In this document: piece by piece, positions 23,604-35,290 of the stretch
Layout of the letters: every line of letters starts with the position of its first letter
Position numbering within the stretch: the stretch's first letter is position 1
Notes under the pieces: model-generated
What the model saw: the letters and a program-made list of their open reading frames with translations, nothing else
Database searches by the model: none
Told to the model about the DNA's origin: nothing
Program-made: the position numbers and the translations under genes
Source: Phylloscopus collybita
Lineage: Eukaryota; Chordata; Aves; Passeriformes; Phylloscopidae
Assembly (NCBI GenBank): GCA_027886175.1
Contig: JAJNNQ010000024.1
Location: forward strand, 25,027,001 to 25,091,000
DNA: 64,000 bases
Direction: 5' to 3'

Positions 23604-25630
23604 TGTCTCATCCCTCATGATTCTGTGCCACAGCACTGGAGACACTTCTGAGCTGTTCAAGGGTAAGCAGAGTTATGTTGGGCTATTGCAGTTGCAAGGT
23701 CAGCAAGGATTTCTGCCTTCTGGCATACCCACACTTTGCAAAAGAATATACTCACTGCTCCACAGGCTTCAGAGCTGCTCTCTGATACATATAGAAGATG
23801 GTCTTCTATACTGGCATGTCCCCCAGTCACTGACTGCCTGGCAATCACTTATTGTCACATCAGGAAACTGGCTGTGGAGAACATCAGTTGTGTCAAGCAA
23901 ATCTTTCCCCCTTTTTTTTTAAGGGTATTAGAGGCTGATATTCAAACGCTGCATTTCCTTCTGGCAAGAGAAACCAAAATCCCACTCTTTCAGCCAGAAG
24001 TAGCTAGGTATGAGTGGGCCTTCTTTGCATCTTTGTCACAAGCACTTAGGCTGGAGGAAGCCAACAGGACAAGAGCCTCCTTGGCAGGAGGCACAGAGAG
24101 ATGGGGGCCACACCTGCATCCCCAGGAGCAATGCTTCTGATTTCCTCGGGTAGGTGCTGGCACCACATGGGCACCTGGAGCACCGAGGCAGGCTGGGCTC
24201 CCTCTGTCTCTGCTGAAGCTCAGCTGACAAACTTTGAACTGCACCTTTACAATAAGAACTAATGGCACAGAAAGACCCAGGGTGCCTCATCAGAGCCTAA
24301 ATTCAGAGATATGTGGCCAAACTAAGTGGAGTTTCAGCAGGTGATAGCACAAATCTCTTCACAAAGAGTTGCTTTGCTCCTTGCTGCAGAAGGATGGTGA
24401 ATATGCCACTGTGGCTGTCAGAGCTGCAGGAAAAAGAAGCTTGCTAACAAAAATAAAAATGCCGAAGTCAACATGAAGAAGCAAGGCTTTTATTCCCTCT
24501 AGAACTCCGATTTTTGGCTTATAGGGCACCAGAAATTGTTCCACCTGCAGGCTTTGCATATCCCAGCGGCTCCTGTACTGCTGCACCTCAAGCTATGCTG
24601 AGCAGGAAGGAAAGGAGAGAGAATGAGTGAGCAACACAGAGCCAGGACAACACAATAAACTCCTCCGAGCCTTTCTGGCAAAAGAAGTTGTGAACTCCTA
24701 ATGTAGAGCGTTTGCAGAGGGATGGTGCTGTGTGGGCAGCATCAGCCTACGGAAGGGAATGCGTTTCCCAGCAAGGGCTGGAAGATCCTCCCCGGTGAGA
24801 GAGGCAGAGCTCCCGGCGTGTCCCTGTCCCCGCCACGCCGTCCATCAGGTGGCGGCAGCGCTCCAGTGAATGGCAAGAGCAGCTCTTCCTTCCGCCCTTC
24901 AGGGAGGGGATTTTTTCATCGGGCTGAGCAGGATTTTTGAGCGCCACGAGAAGAGGTGCAAATCACACGTCTCCTCAGTGAATGCAAAAAGTCAGCTGAG
25001 CTCGCCCTGAAACGCATACCACATCTTGGGTTGCTCAAAATGGGAACTGAACTTGTTTCAAAAGGCAGTGTCAGTCTCCTCCAATTAGACCAGTTGACAG
25101 AACAGAAAAAAAGCAGGGGAGCTTTTGGGTGCATCAGCCTCTTATTGGGGCATTTCTTTGGCTCATGTGTGGTGAAAATGTCTGGTTTTCCCAACGTTAT
25201 CAGCTGATCTAATGGAAGACAGATCTTTAAGTAGGGCTTTAGAAACCACACCTCCAACACCTAAGCCATCATAGGCTTTCTGTACACAAGCATTACAAGA
25301 GTACAGATATAAGCACAAAGTTGGCAGGAGGAAGAACCACCCTTCAGCATAAACATAAAAGAACTGAATGAGTCCTTGGTCTTTGTTAAAAGAAGCTGCA
25401 GCATCTTATTGAAAACCTCTTGGTCCAAAGTGGCAATTAAAGAAGATCCTATTATTTTCTTTATAGGTAACTCATTAGGCCCACTGGTGAGGCTCTACAA
25501 CATAAACAAAAAACTGTTTGAAAAAGTGATGGAACATAGAACCAGCTCTGTTAGAGTTTCCTTCATACTACTTATTTCCTGAACCAGATCCCATGCCTGA
25601 CCAGGGGTAAGAAAATGCCTAATTTTTGTT
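23604..25630. other. Intergenic and probable 3'UTR of the Ig-domain gene
   Basis: No exon recognised. The right part is probably the 3'UTR of the minus-strand immunoglobulin gene. A minus-strand AATAAA (TTTATT at 24488-24493) is a possible poly(A) signal, which would give a 3'UTR of about 1.1 kb. Confidence 0.4.
24488..24493 (-). terminator. Possible poly(A) signal of the Ig-domain gene
   Basis: TTTATT on the plus strand reads AATAAA on the minus strand, about 1.1 kb past the stop codon. It is only a candidate, because a six-base word at this distance may be chance. Confidence 0.35.
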
Positions 25631-25791
25631 TCAGTTAAAACACCGGTACCTTTGGCGAGACTCTTGTCTCATGCAGAGGATGCACCTCCTCAGCTGCGGG
25701 GTTAAAACAACGATCAGAACCACTATGCCTCCAATACCAGCTGCCACAACCCCAATGATTGTTCCAATGGATTCTTCCATACCAAACAAGC
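25631..25791 (-). CDS. Ig-gene exon 3: transmembrane helix and tail
   Basis: Acceptor CTTCCTCCCCCAG. Encodes the juxtamembrane MEES, a glycine/valine/isoleucine-rich helix, and the short tail ending YRCFN before TGA (25633-25631). Two cysteines in CILC right after the helix are possible palmitoylation sites (inference). Confidence 0.85.
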
Positions 25792-28700
25792 CTGGGGGAG
25801 GAAGGAAGGCAGAGTAACATTAAGAGATGTTTTCCAGACAAGAGCATGCAATGCAGCCAGCATCTTCGCTGCAGTGGCTGCAGAGGAAGCTGCTTACTGT
25901 GATCGTGCTAATGTCTTCTCTGACATGAAACCCCTTCTAATGGGAGAGTGACTTGCACTACAGAGCTACTGATTTTTTTCATTCCTGTGTAGGAACTCCT
26001 AAGCAGCATTCCTAAGCTGCTGTGCTGTCTGGTGCTTTAGAGATAGGGCAGACCCATAGTCCCAGAAAATCTCCCTCAACAGCTAGACATTATGGAATGG
26101 CAAAAGAAGCTGCTGCTTGAATTAATGGGACTCAGACTTGTATACTTTATTTTTGAAAGAAAAAAAATTACTGACAACTTTGAGAAAGCCATTGATCTGC
26201 CTATCTGCTTCCAAGGGACACAGCACCAGAGAGCAGAGAGAGTTCTGCTGAAGTCCTTTCTTTGACTGGTTGCTCTTGGGACTGTTGCATGGCAGAGATG
26301 GCATAGTGTTGAAATTCTACATTTCATCATCTCAGGAACACAGAAAGGCAATTATGCTGGCCAGAGTGCAGACATTTCAAGAGTAACCTGTGTGCTACTG
26401 AGACTATGAGATCAAGCCAACAGGAGACCTCATTAGACACACAGCCAAGCCCTTGCAGAAGGGCACAGTTTGCCTGCCTTTGTGTTACAGTTCAAACTGA
26501 GTGGTGTTATAAAAATTAGTAACTCGGGCTCAAAAGGCCAAAGGCTTAGTGAATCTTGGTGAAATAGAAGCTTTGGTGATGAAAAAGAGGAAAATGGCAC
26601 TTGCATAATTTACTGTTGACACAGAAGGAGGTATTTTTTGTTAATTAGATAATAAGATAATAACCCTCCTAATGTGTTGACTTTTTGGGACTGGAATCTG
26701 TTTAGCCTACAGAAAAGGAAAGTTTGACATTTCCAGCTGCTACAGCCATTAGCAAGTTACCTCTTTACTTAGTATGCCTCGTTTCTATCTGTGAGGCTAA
26801 GAAAACATAGCATGGCACTTTTAATGCTCCTTTCATTTTAATGTGAATGAAGTTAATCAGAAATTACATAACGATCATATTATATATGATCCTCATGATT
26901 ATCATGGGATTACTTATGTCATTCAGAGTTAAGGAATGACTATGCAAGTTAGTGGGTTGGAGAGAAGTAACATAAAAAAAAAAAAAAAGGGGGTCTAGAG
27001 CTGTTCCTTGAGATGGTACCTTGTCACCTGTCACCCTGTGAGTGACAGGGGTTCTGCCAGAGCTGTGAGTACAAGGGAACTTGTCTGACTGTTTCATTCT
27101 TTGCAGTGACTTTATTTTTATGGGTAGCCTTATTCCTTCTTTTTGTGGTGTAAATGCTCCTCCTTATAATAACAGCTGTGATTGCTTATAGAGACAAGCT
27201 AAGGTATTTTAGCTGGCCTTACAAAAATAATGAGAAATGCTATAGAGCAATTGCACTCCATAACACCAGGCCCTTACTGCCAGAGGCCAAACAGGTCAAC
27301 TTCTCTGTTTCTGCAAATGTGCAGACCAGCTTTGGAGGAAAAACAAGGAGAAAAAAAGTAAATAACTCCAAGTATTACCCAGAGCCCTCCTGATCCTGAG
27401 CTTTGTGCCATCTCCTGTCACCACCTTCCCGTCCGGAAGTGTAACCTCACAGAAATAAATACCATGGTCACTGGTTGTCACATTGAGGATAATCAGGGAA
27501 ACATCCCCTTGGGACATGTCACCACTCATGAAGATCCTGGAGTTATTTGGCAAGATGGTCACATTCTTTTCTAGCAGGTCCATCTGCCCCTTTTCATCTT
27601 CTTTGTACCACTTCACCATCAGGTCGGTCAGGGAGGGATGCTGTGGACTGTTAAGATGACAGTTCAAGACCACAGTTTCACCCTCTTTGGCTTTCTCCTT
27701 GGCTGGTGTTTGAGTCACCAAAAGGTTCCAAGGCTCAGGTGTCAACAACAAAGGCTGTGCTGTTACAGGAGTCACAGCTGCTGCATTCTCCTTGTTTGCA
27801 CCTCCACCAGTAACTCCTACATCTGTACCAGGAAAGAGAGAGAGAAGAGGACAGCTGAGGGTGATAGGATGATAAATGTCCCTGCTGCTCCTGACCTCTA
27901 ACCAGCACAAAGAATGGCTCCTGGAATCAGCACGTGAGAGCAGTTACTCTTATGATGATAGGGATTTTCTTCTTAGTTCCCGCTTAGATTATGTTCTGGT
28001 GTACAGACAAGTCTTTTCCTGAATATCAGCTCCTTTCTACTGCCATACTAGAGGAAGGAAGATTAATGCCATGTCTAATGGCTTTGAGTGAAATTTAGAG
28101 TCCAGACAGCCCCATTTCCACCTGCAACACTAACCTCTTTCTTCCCACCCCGAGAAGTCTCAGGGCCTGATGTTGCTGCCTCAACTGGTTTTAAGGCAAA
28201 GCAAAATATCCATGTGCAGTTATACACTGGCAGTTCTATTTTGGCAAGCACAATGAGTAAGTGTGCATCTAATGCAACTGCCTGCATCCCAAAACCTAAT
28301 GTGATTCTTAGAATTTTCAGCATACACTTTCAGTTACAGGACAGGAAATCTTGAAACCATGGGAAGAATCTCCATTACCAGAGACTGAACCCCTAGCAGA
28401 TCCTATCAGCAGTCTAGGGGAGAGAACATCAGCCTTATGCTCATAGTGAAGCTGAGGGTGACAGCTATTCTCTGTGAAGGGACCATCTCCTGCTAACTTT
28501 TGTTAGAAAAACATGAACATGTCTGTAGCAGACATTTCAACCTGCCTTCTCATACTCAGGTGCTAGTCATAGTATCATTTCCTTGAGCTAAGAGCAGTGA
28601 GAGTGGATCTCATTTCTGGGAACACCAGCCTGGGCACAGAAAACGAGAGGGATACTTGCTGTCTCAAAAAGAGGGAAAAGCAAACCTAAAAATAAGCTTT

Positions 28701-31569
28701 TGCCAAGAAAGAGTTCAGACCAATTTTTGGAAAAGGCTCTTCTCTTGTTTTATTTTCTTCAAGTGAAATAGTCTCCCTTCGAGCTAGTTGGTGTCCTCTC
28801 AAGGACTGCAGACCATTCCAGAGTGAAGGTCCTGATTTTCCATTGTCTTGAGTGGTTCACTGCCATCCACACAGTGTGAAATGCTATTGTGTGGGTCTGG
28901 TAAAGCAGCACAATGACAATAGACACTCTCTGCTCAGAGACAAAGGTCTCGAGGCAATGGAAAACCAAACCCCTTTATGATCAGTTTGAGAGTTACTTGA
29001 ATGGCTCCTCCAGGCATGCTTGTACAAAAAAAATCACAGTTGTATTCATAGTTATTATTATTTATGACTCATAGGGGAGTAGAGGATTTCTGTCAGCCAG
29101 CAGGGCCCTGTTGTTCTGGGCACCTTATAAAAGGCTGGGGTATAGAGCTCACAGTTTAAATATGAGACAAGAGAGAACTCCTGGATGCAAAAATACAGGA
29201 ACCATAAACTGGCTGTGAAACTAGGCAACAACAGAGCATGGGAAACACTTTGTGAGCTGTTTGGCACTGTGTGCTTTTACCTCAAAGTGAAAATTTTTGC
29301 CTTAGAACTGGAACACCAACCCATGGGAATTGGATGCCTGAGAATTAGGTACCCAAATATAATTTTGAAACTGGTCCCCTAAAATTAGTAGTTCTTATTA
29401 AAGGTACTAGATGAGATATTATCCTTCCGTTCATACGTCATCTTACCACTGAGCCCACTGGAGCTTCTTGGGGAAATCTGAGGTCCAGATCTTCCCTGTC
29501 CAGTTAGATACATGTATCAAGGCAGCAGTCATAAAAGTTGAAGTATCTTGACAAGATAAATTTGAGGAAATACGAAGTATAATTGAAATAACTGACAAAG
29601 CTTGACATACATACTACAGTTTTGTGTATCAAATATTCTGAAGTGTTCTATTTGGTTATTTATTAGAGTGAATTTGAGCAGTTTCATAATGAGTACTCTT
29701 TTAAAATCTCAGTTTATTAACCATTTTCTCCGCTGGATAACTGCTGCTTTAGCTAGTGTGTGCTACTGCTACCTTGTTTTCACGGAATGGCCACAAAATT
29801 TCTTCTCTGCTACCGGTACTCCAGTCTTGCCACATGCACTCCTGTAACACAACTATAATTTTTATTTCTTTTAGTGATGCAAAAGGCATACTTTTTACAC
29901 AGACACTCAGTGGCCTATAGAATGTAACTGAGTAGGAACAATGTGCTTTGATGTTGCCTCTGTTCATCATTAGTTTTATATGCATCTCCTATCATGAAAT
30001 AACTGGCCTTGTCATCTGTTTTATTCCACACCTTTGATTCAATACAAATCATGTAACTTAATTAGGAGAATTAAAAATTAAATTTGTCCCAGCTCTCTTT
30101 AGGGGTTTCACTGAGAAGATTACATCTACCTCTATTTTTCCTCCTTTCTTTTCTTTCTTTTTATTTTTTAAGGCTGCAAAACTGGAACATATTAGTTCAC
30201 TGGTATTCAATTACACAATGCCCTTATCGTTTTGGCATCTGGGAGCATACCATGCCAAATGCTTTGCTGACTCTGCTTCAAAGCTCTTTTTAAGTCAATT
30301 GCTTCATTAGCAGAGTGATGTGTAGGTCCCTTGTCATGCGGGTTGTGGGGCTCAAGCCCACAGAGAGGAATGCAAGGCTTGTGGTGAAAGCACTTGAGCT
30401 AGACAGGCTACAGAGAAATACAGCAGGGATGACCTTGTCTAGACCTGGACAAACGATTAGATGATCTAATAGGTCACTGTCTTATGAAGTCCTTAGTTCA
30501 CGTCCAGTTTTCAGCCATGAGGAGAGAAAGCTCTCTGGGACTCCCTGTAATATGGCAACGTGCTCCACATTTGGCAGTGCTAATAGGGCACCTACTAAAA
30601 CCCTCAGCCTCCCCTCGACGTAATCTGCAGGTGGATACTTCCCCGTGTAAGGCCATATCAGACCTGTAAGTGAGAGATACAAATACCCAAAGCAGGCTAG
30701 AGGTGCTGGGGAGACAAAAGGAGAGAATAAAATACAGCTGCACTCTCTTCCTGTCCTGGAGCCTCACTTAAGGCTTGGGTGCCTGGAGTAAATCCGAGCA
30801 CCCTGAAAGCTTCTTCTGCCAGCTGCCAACAGCAGGGGGGAGCCGAAATGGTGCGTGGAGGTCAGTGCAGAATTCTGCCTTTCCAGTTTGTTCTCCTCTC
30901 CTTTGTTCACACTCGGTAGCTGGAGAAGGAGTTGAGGGCAAATAGGGCTCAATTTCCAACCCACAAAAAAATCCTCTCCTGATGAAATTACTGTCTTTCA
31001 GATGGTTTTGTTTGCTTTGGAGCTCAGCTTCACACTCATACCATGCTGGTGCCATGAAGGTGCTTTACAAGCTGTATCCAGCTCCCAGACATCTATGATT
31101 AAGTGATCAATGACTGCACATTGCTGCTCTTAATTTATATGACTTTTGCCCTGGGCTGAGGTTGGTTTTCACAAATGGATACCTTGTGACAATAACTGTT
31201 GGCTAATATATCGGAGAAACAAAATAGAAATGAAGCTTCTAGGAATGATGATACACATCTGGGAAAAGACAGGCAAATACACCCTTTCTGAACATTTATA
31301 TTAGATAAACAGGAATGTATATGAAAAGAAAAGTATGTTTTAATGCAATACACAACACTAAATACGATTTCCCTGCACCCTGAGGAAGCCCTCAGTTGAA
31401 AATCGCATTTTGGAAAAAAAAATAAATAAATAGAACTTCTCAAGCCAAGCTCCATGAACAACTTATATTTCTTCTAATTAAGGAAGGTGGTTTGGTACTC
31501 ACCCACCACCAAGAAGAAGATGAATGAAGACACTGCAGATCTATAGAGTTTCCCAATGTGCTGGCTCAT
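25631..31569 (-). CDS. V-type Ig-domain type I membrane protein (3 exons)
   Basis: Probable cell-surface immune receptor or ligand. Minus-strand exons 31569-31503, 27822-27379 and 25791-25631 join in frame to 223 residues, with phase-1 GT-AG introns as usual for Ig-superfamily genes. Residues 1-22 are a signal peptide (SSFIFFLVV core). About 40 residues of spacer precede a V-type domain: Cys77, Trp94 in VKWYK, then DHGIYFC with Cys147, and a J-like strand GDGTKLRI (159-166). Sequons lie at 109, 115 and 136. A hydrophobic helix (about 179-200) without charged residues is followed by a 23-residue tail rich in Arg and Cys (RRCILCMRQ) with no ITIM or ITAM. The YFC...PDG...TG and GDGT features recall TIGIT- and NKp30 (NCR3)-like domains, but neither assignment is secure. 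The start has a good Kozak A at -3. Longer tails by alternative splicing are possible. Confidence 0.82.
25792..27378 (-). other. Intron 2 of the Ig-domain gene
   Basis: A 1.6-kb intron with an A run near 26971. No further exon was recognised. Confidence 0.75.
27379..27822 (-). CDS. Ig-gene exon 2: spacer and V domain
   Basis: A 444-base exon bounded by an acceptor with a long pyrimidine tract (CTTTCCTGGTACAG) and a GTAATA donor. It encodes the spacer and the whole V-type domain, with the Cys77-Trp94-Cys147 core and tyrosine-corner motif DHGIYFC. Confidence 0.93.
27823..31502 (-). other. Intron 1 of the Ig-domain gene
   Basis: A 3.7-kb intron. No second Ig exon was recognised. A stretch near 30330-30485 has a weak resemblance to CR1-type repeats but lacks the diagnostic tail. 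Confidence 0.7.
31503..31569 (-). CDS. Ig-gene exon 1: signal peptide
   Basis: Starts ACCATGAGCC, with a favourable Kozak context, and encodes a hydrophobic leader with a Phe/Val core. Phase-1 end before donor GTGAGT. Confidence 0.78.
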
Positions 31570-34080
31570 GGTTGCTGAAGTACATGGCCTCACCATCTCT
31601 CCCTCTGGTAGTAAGGGTAAAAAGTATGTGTGTATTATAGCAACAGGACCTCACATTCTGCCTTAGTGAATGTCACACTTACTAAAGTTACCACAGCTTT
31701 GAGCTCACAGTGCTCTGCCTGCTCCCTGGATGAGAGCCACGTTGCAAATGACAACAATTACTTCCCTGGAGGCTGTTCTGCTCTCTCTCTGAGAACATGT
31801 CGAAAATGCTCTGAGAGCAGAGGGAAGATATTACATTGTTTTTCACTTTAGGCTTGTATAAACCACAACTTTGGGCTGAGTATAGAATATCCAGATACTC
31901 CAAAAGAGACCTCTCTTCTGCTGAACCCCTCCCCAGTGGTGGTGAGAACACAAAGAGCATTGGCTTAATTTTCTGAATAGCCAGACTCTAATGCACCACA
32001 GTATCACCCTAATGCACCACAAAAGGAAGTTTCAGGAACTCAGTATCTTTGTGGCTATATGCACATGGTGTTTACAGGTAAACTGTATTCCCCAAAGTGG
32101 TTTTGGGTTGTTTTGTTTTGTTTTTTTTTTTGCGTTTTTTTTCAGTGCAGAACAAATCCTTTTCCGTCAAAAGTTGACTATTTAAACTCTAAGTACAGCT
32201 TGTCTATGCAACTTGGGTGGAGGGCAAAACTGCTGGAGAGGGCGGCCTATCTGCAAAACCAGCAGGTGTGCTCCGAATTAGTCTGTGTTTATACAAGGCC
32301 CACACAGAGCACGACTCTGTGAGAGGAGCTACAGCAGCTCCAAGCCTCACCTGTACCACCCAGCCCTGCCAGCAGTGCCAAGCCCCATCCAGCAGCCCTA
32401 CCCAGCCTGTACCAAGCATGGGCTACTGCCACTACTTGGCTGACACCCCTTGCCTCAACTACAGGATTAGGGATTATGGCATGCTTTATCTAATGATCTT
32501 GCACATCTTCAAAACTCTCCAGGTAATGGCATTGTGCTTGAGTATCCAGGAAAGACTCAATTCCATAACTCTTAAGACACAATGCAGCTGAGAGGGGCAT
32601 GAGTATTTCTGCTTTTCTTTGCATTTGAAAGCAAAAAGGACTTGATTCGCAAAACTTGGCTGACCAAATAATGTTGAGAGCAACAGCCCACTCCTGGAGT
32701 TACCAGTTGTCACTTTAGCTTTGCTGTCACTTAGCAGATCCCAAAGCAATGGAATCAGTGAAAGCAGGATAGGTTATGGTTAAAGGAATCATAGTATGAG
32801 GGAGTATGGTTAAAGGAACCTGGGAGGCAAATACTTGTCTGAAATGGCTTGGCAGAGTGGGAACACCTGTGATTACCAGGCTGGAATCATATTAGGAAGG
32901 GAACTGGGACCAAGTGCAGAGCAACAGGGCATTTCAGAAGGAAGATAGAAGTTTGTGAGGGTCTTCTGAAGGAAGTACTGCCAATGTGTTGATGAGCAAC
33001 GCCAAAATATCCATGAAAGGAGAAAGTCAGAGGAGTCAAACCCAAGGGTTTGAGGAGGGAATAACCAGTAGAGTTGCAGGCACCAGGCAGATCAAGAGGG
33101 TTTTGGACTGAGTTACTGGTTTAGAATGCTGATTGTGACTGTGTGTCAGAGGAGTCAGTGTGCAAGAACGGATCTGAACCAAAGGCAATCCAAACACTGT
33201 CTGATTTAAACCCAAGTACTTGGTGTGCTTCAAGTGTGTTGTGATGGGCATACCACCATTGTTCCTGCAAATGCTATTAATGTTCATGTCATCCGGAACT
33301 AGCAATTCTCTTGTGAATCCTCCACTAAGTAGGTCATGCCTGAGCCAAAGTGCCAGGTCAGCCAACTTTTAACTGAGGGAATACAAAGGGGGTTGGTTAG
33401 TGTTGCTGGCAGCCAGTAGCTGAACATGAAGCTTCTCCCACTTGGATAACCCAACATGATTCAGTTTTTGGACAAAAAGAAAAATAAACTGGTACCCTGA
33501 GTGTTGTTGAAGAAAGCCCTCAAAATTCAAGTTTCAAGTGCAAATCAAGAAAGCAAGGAACAAAAATGAAACAAAACACACATGCTTTTTTATACTCTCA
33601 TGTAAATTTTGGAGACTTGCAGTTGCTCGCATTAACACTGTCCTGTCTGGGCCAACAGCTGGGAGGAGGCATCACCCATGGGGACTTCGGGCACTTCTTC
33701 TAATGGAGCAGTGAGCAGGTATCACAGGGCCCTGAGATGACCAGGAGGAGCCTCCACACATTTCCTGGGGAGGAGGTAGAGAGAAAGGGGGGAACCGGAG
33801 GAAATAGCGTTGTCACAACTGGCTGCTTTATCCATCCATCCATCCATCCATCCATCCATCCATCCATCCATCCATCCATCCAATGCTTTTCATCATCTAC
33901 CAGCCAACTACCCAGCGATGTGATTTCTTTGCATCTCATTGGGCTCTTCTTTTTCCTGTGAGGTGAGCTGAGGGCACCCATCTGCCAGCCATCATCGCCC
34001 TGGCTGGGTCCCCTGATTCGAGGAGCCCTCAGAGCTTGGGGCAGAAACCACTCGGCGCTGCTCGGCAGCCTCAAAAATGA
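31570..34080. other. Intergenic between the divergent Ig gene and GRAMD1C
   Basis: This region holds the promoter and any 5'UTR of the minus-strand Ig gene on its left, and upstream DNA of GRAMD1C on its right. A short duplicated word (TATGGTTAAAGGAA at about 32774 and 32805) and a CCAT microsatellite are present. No TATA box was convincingly seen for the Ig gene. Confidence 0.5.
33831..33882. repeat. (TCCA)13 microsatellite
   Basis: A perfect tetranucleotide array of about 52 bases, roughly 700 bases upstream of the GRAMD1C start codon. It is likely polymorphic. Confidence 0.95.
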
Positions 34081-34099
34081 GACCCAGGGTTTCCTGGGA

Positions 34100-35290
34100 C
34101 GAAACCCCCCTCACTGACTTCCTTTATGTCACCTCATCCTCTGCTCGGCCCGCAGCCAGCCTTCCCCCTCTCCCCCTAGGAGTCCCCCCGGAGCGGCCCC
34201 TCGGCAGTGTTTTCCGTCCGATGACACGATTTCGGGATCTGCGCTGCCCGGGCGCTGTGTGACCGGCTGCGCTCACGGCGGGCGGCGGGCCCGGGGCTCT
34301 CCCTCGGGCAGGCGGCACCGAACGTCCCCCCCCCCCCGCCCCGCAGCCGGGAGTTTTTTCCTACTACAGCCCTCAAACTTTCCACCGGCGCGGAGGCTTC
34401 CCACTTAACCCTTGCGGAAGCCGCAGAGGGGCTGCCGCGGCCGGACCAGGAGAGCAGCGGAGGCGCCGCAGCGCTCTCCGCCCCTCATGACGGCTCCCCC
34501 TCCTCGGGAGCAGCGGCGCCGCTCGCCCCTGGCAACCTCCTCCCGCCGCGGGCCGGCGGCGCGGCCGGCGCCGGCCCCTTTAAATGGCGGCCGCGGCCCC
34601 GCCGTGCGCCCCGCGGAGGCAGCTGGCGCGGCCCTCGCCCCCCTCCATGGTAAGCGCCGCGCTCTGCGCTCCCCGCCCGCCCCTCCGGCGGGCTCCGTGC
34701 CCCCGGCCGCCGCCCCCCCGCCCCCCGGGCCGGCGGCGGGCCGCGCAGGTAGGTGCGGGGGGCGGCAGCCCCGCTCCCTTCCTCGGGCCGGCCCCGGACG
34801 AGCGGCGGCGGCGCGGTCCCACAGGCAGCGCTAGGGAGCTCCGCCGTCCCCACCCACCTCCCCGAAAGTTTTTGGGGCGAGGCGGGGCCGGGGGCAGGGT
34901 GGCCCTCGGGGCTCTCCGGTGAGGGGGGCGGCGAACGCCCCGCGGGGTGTCCGCAGGGCCGGTCTGGGCTCCCGGGAGAGCCGGCGGGGAGGCGGCTGCG
35001 GGGTTGCCGGGCAGCCGCCGAGCCCCGGCGTTTAGGAGGGCAGGGAGCGGGCGAGCAGCAACTGGTGGAGGTTGCCGCGGGTGTTCGCGTGGAAAAGCCC
35101 CGCGGGGGCAGCTCTGCGCTCACACCGCGTAGCCCGCAGTGTCTGTGCCTTTGCCTCGCCCCGCTGTCCCCTCTGCCTTTGCCTCGCAGCCTGTCCCTAG
35201 CCCGGGCCGCGGCCCCGGGGAGCGCTGGGCGGGCGTGCGCAGCCCGGGGTGGCCCAACAACGTCTCGGTTCTGAGTTGGTTTGGAGTTGA
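34100..35290 (+). promoter_or_regulatory. GRAMD1C: CpG-island promoter of GRAMD1C
   Basis: Strongly GC-rich and CpG-dense sequence surrounding the first coding exon, without a canonical TATA box. This is the usual type of promoter for broadly expressed vertebrate genes. A C homopolymer run (about 34327-34338) may be unreliable sequence. Confidence 0.85.
34584..34649 (+). CDS. GRAMD1C: GRAMD1C exon 1 (coding part)
   Basis: Encodes 22 residues, Ala/Pro/Arg-rich, beginning MAAAAPPCAPRR and ending with Met, in phase 0 before donor GTAAGC. TAA at 34581-34583 is in frame immediately upstream. This N-terminus is not conserved in sequence that I recognise, so it rests on the splice frame and CpG-island location. 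Confidence 0.65.

Noticed and set aside
27154..27393. Open frame on the plus strand near the Ig gene
   Set aside because: It sits in the Ig gene intron and exon 2 edge on the opposite strand and has no splice or domain support.
30330..30490. Possible further CR1 remnant in the Ig gene intron 1
   Set aside because: Only a short AGATGATCTAATAGGTC-like stretch resembles CR1, and the tail and flanking segments are missing.
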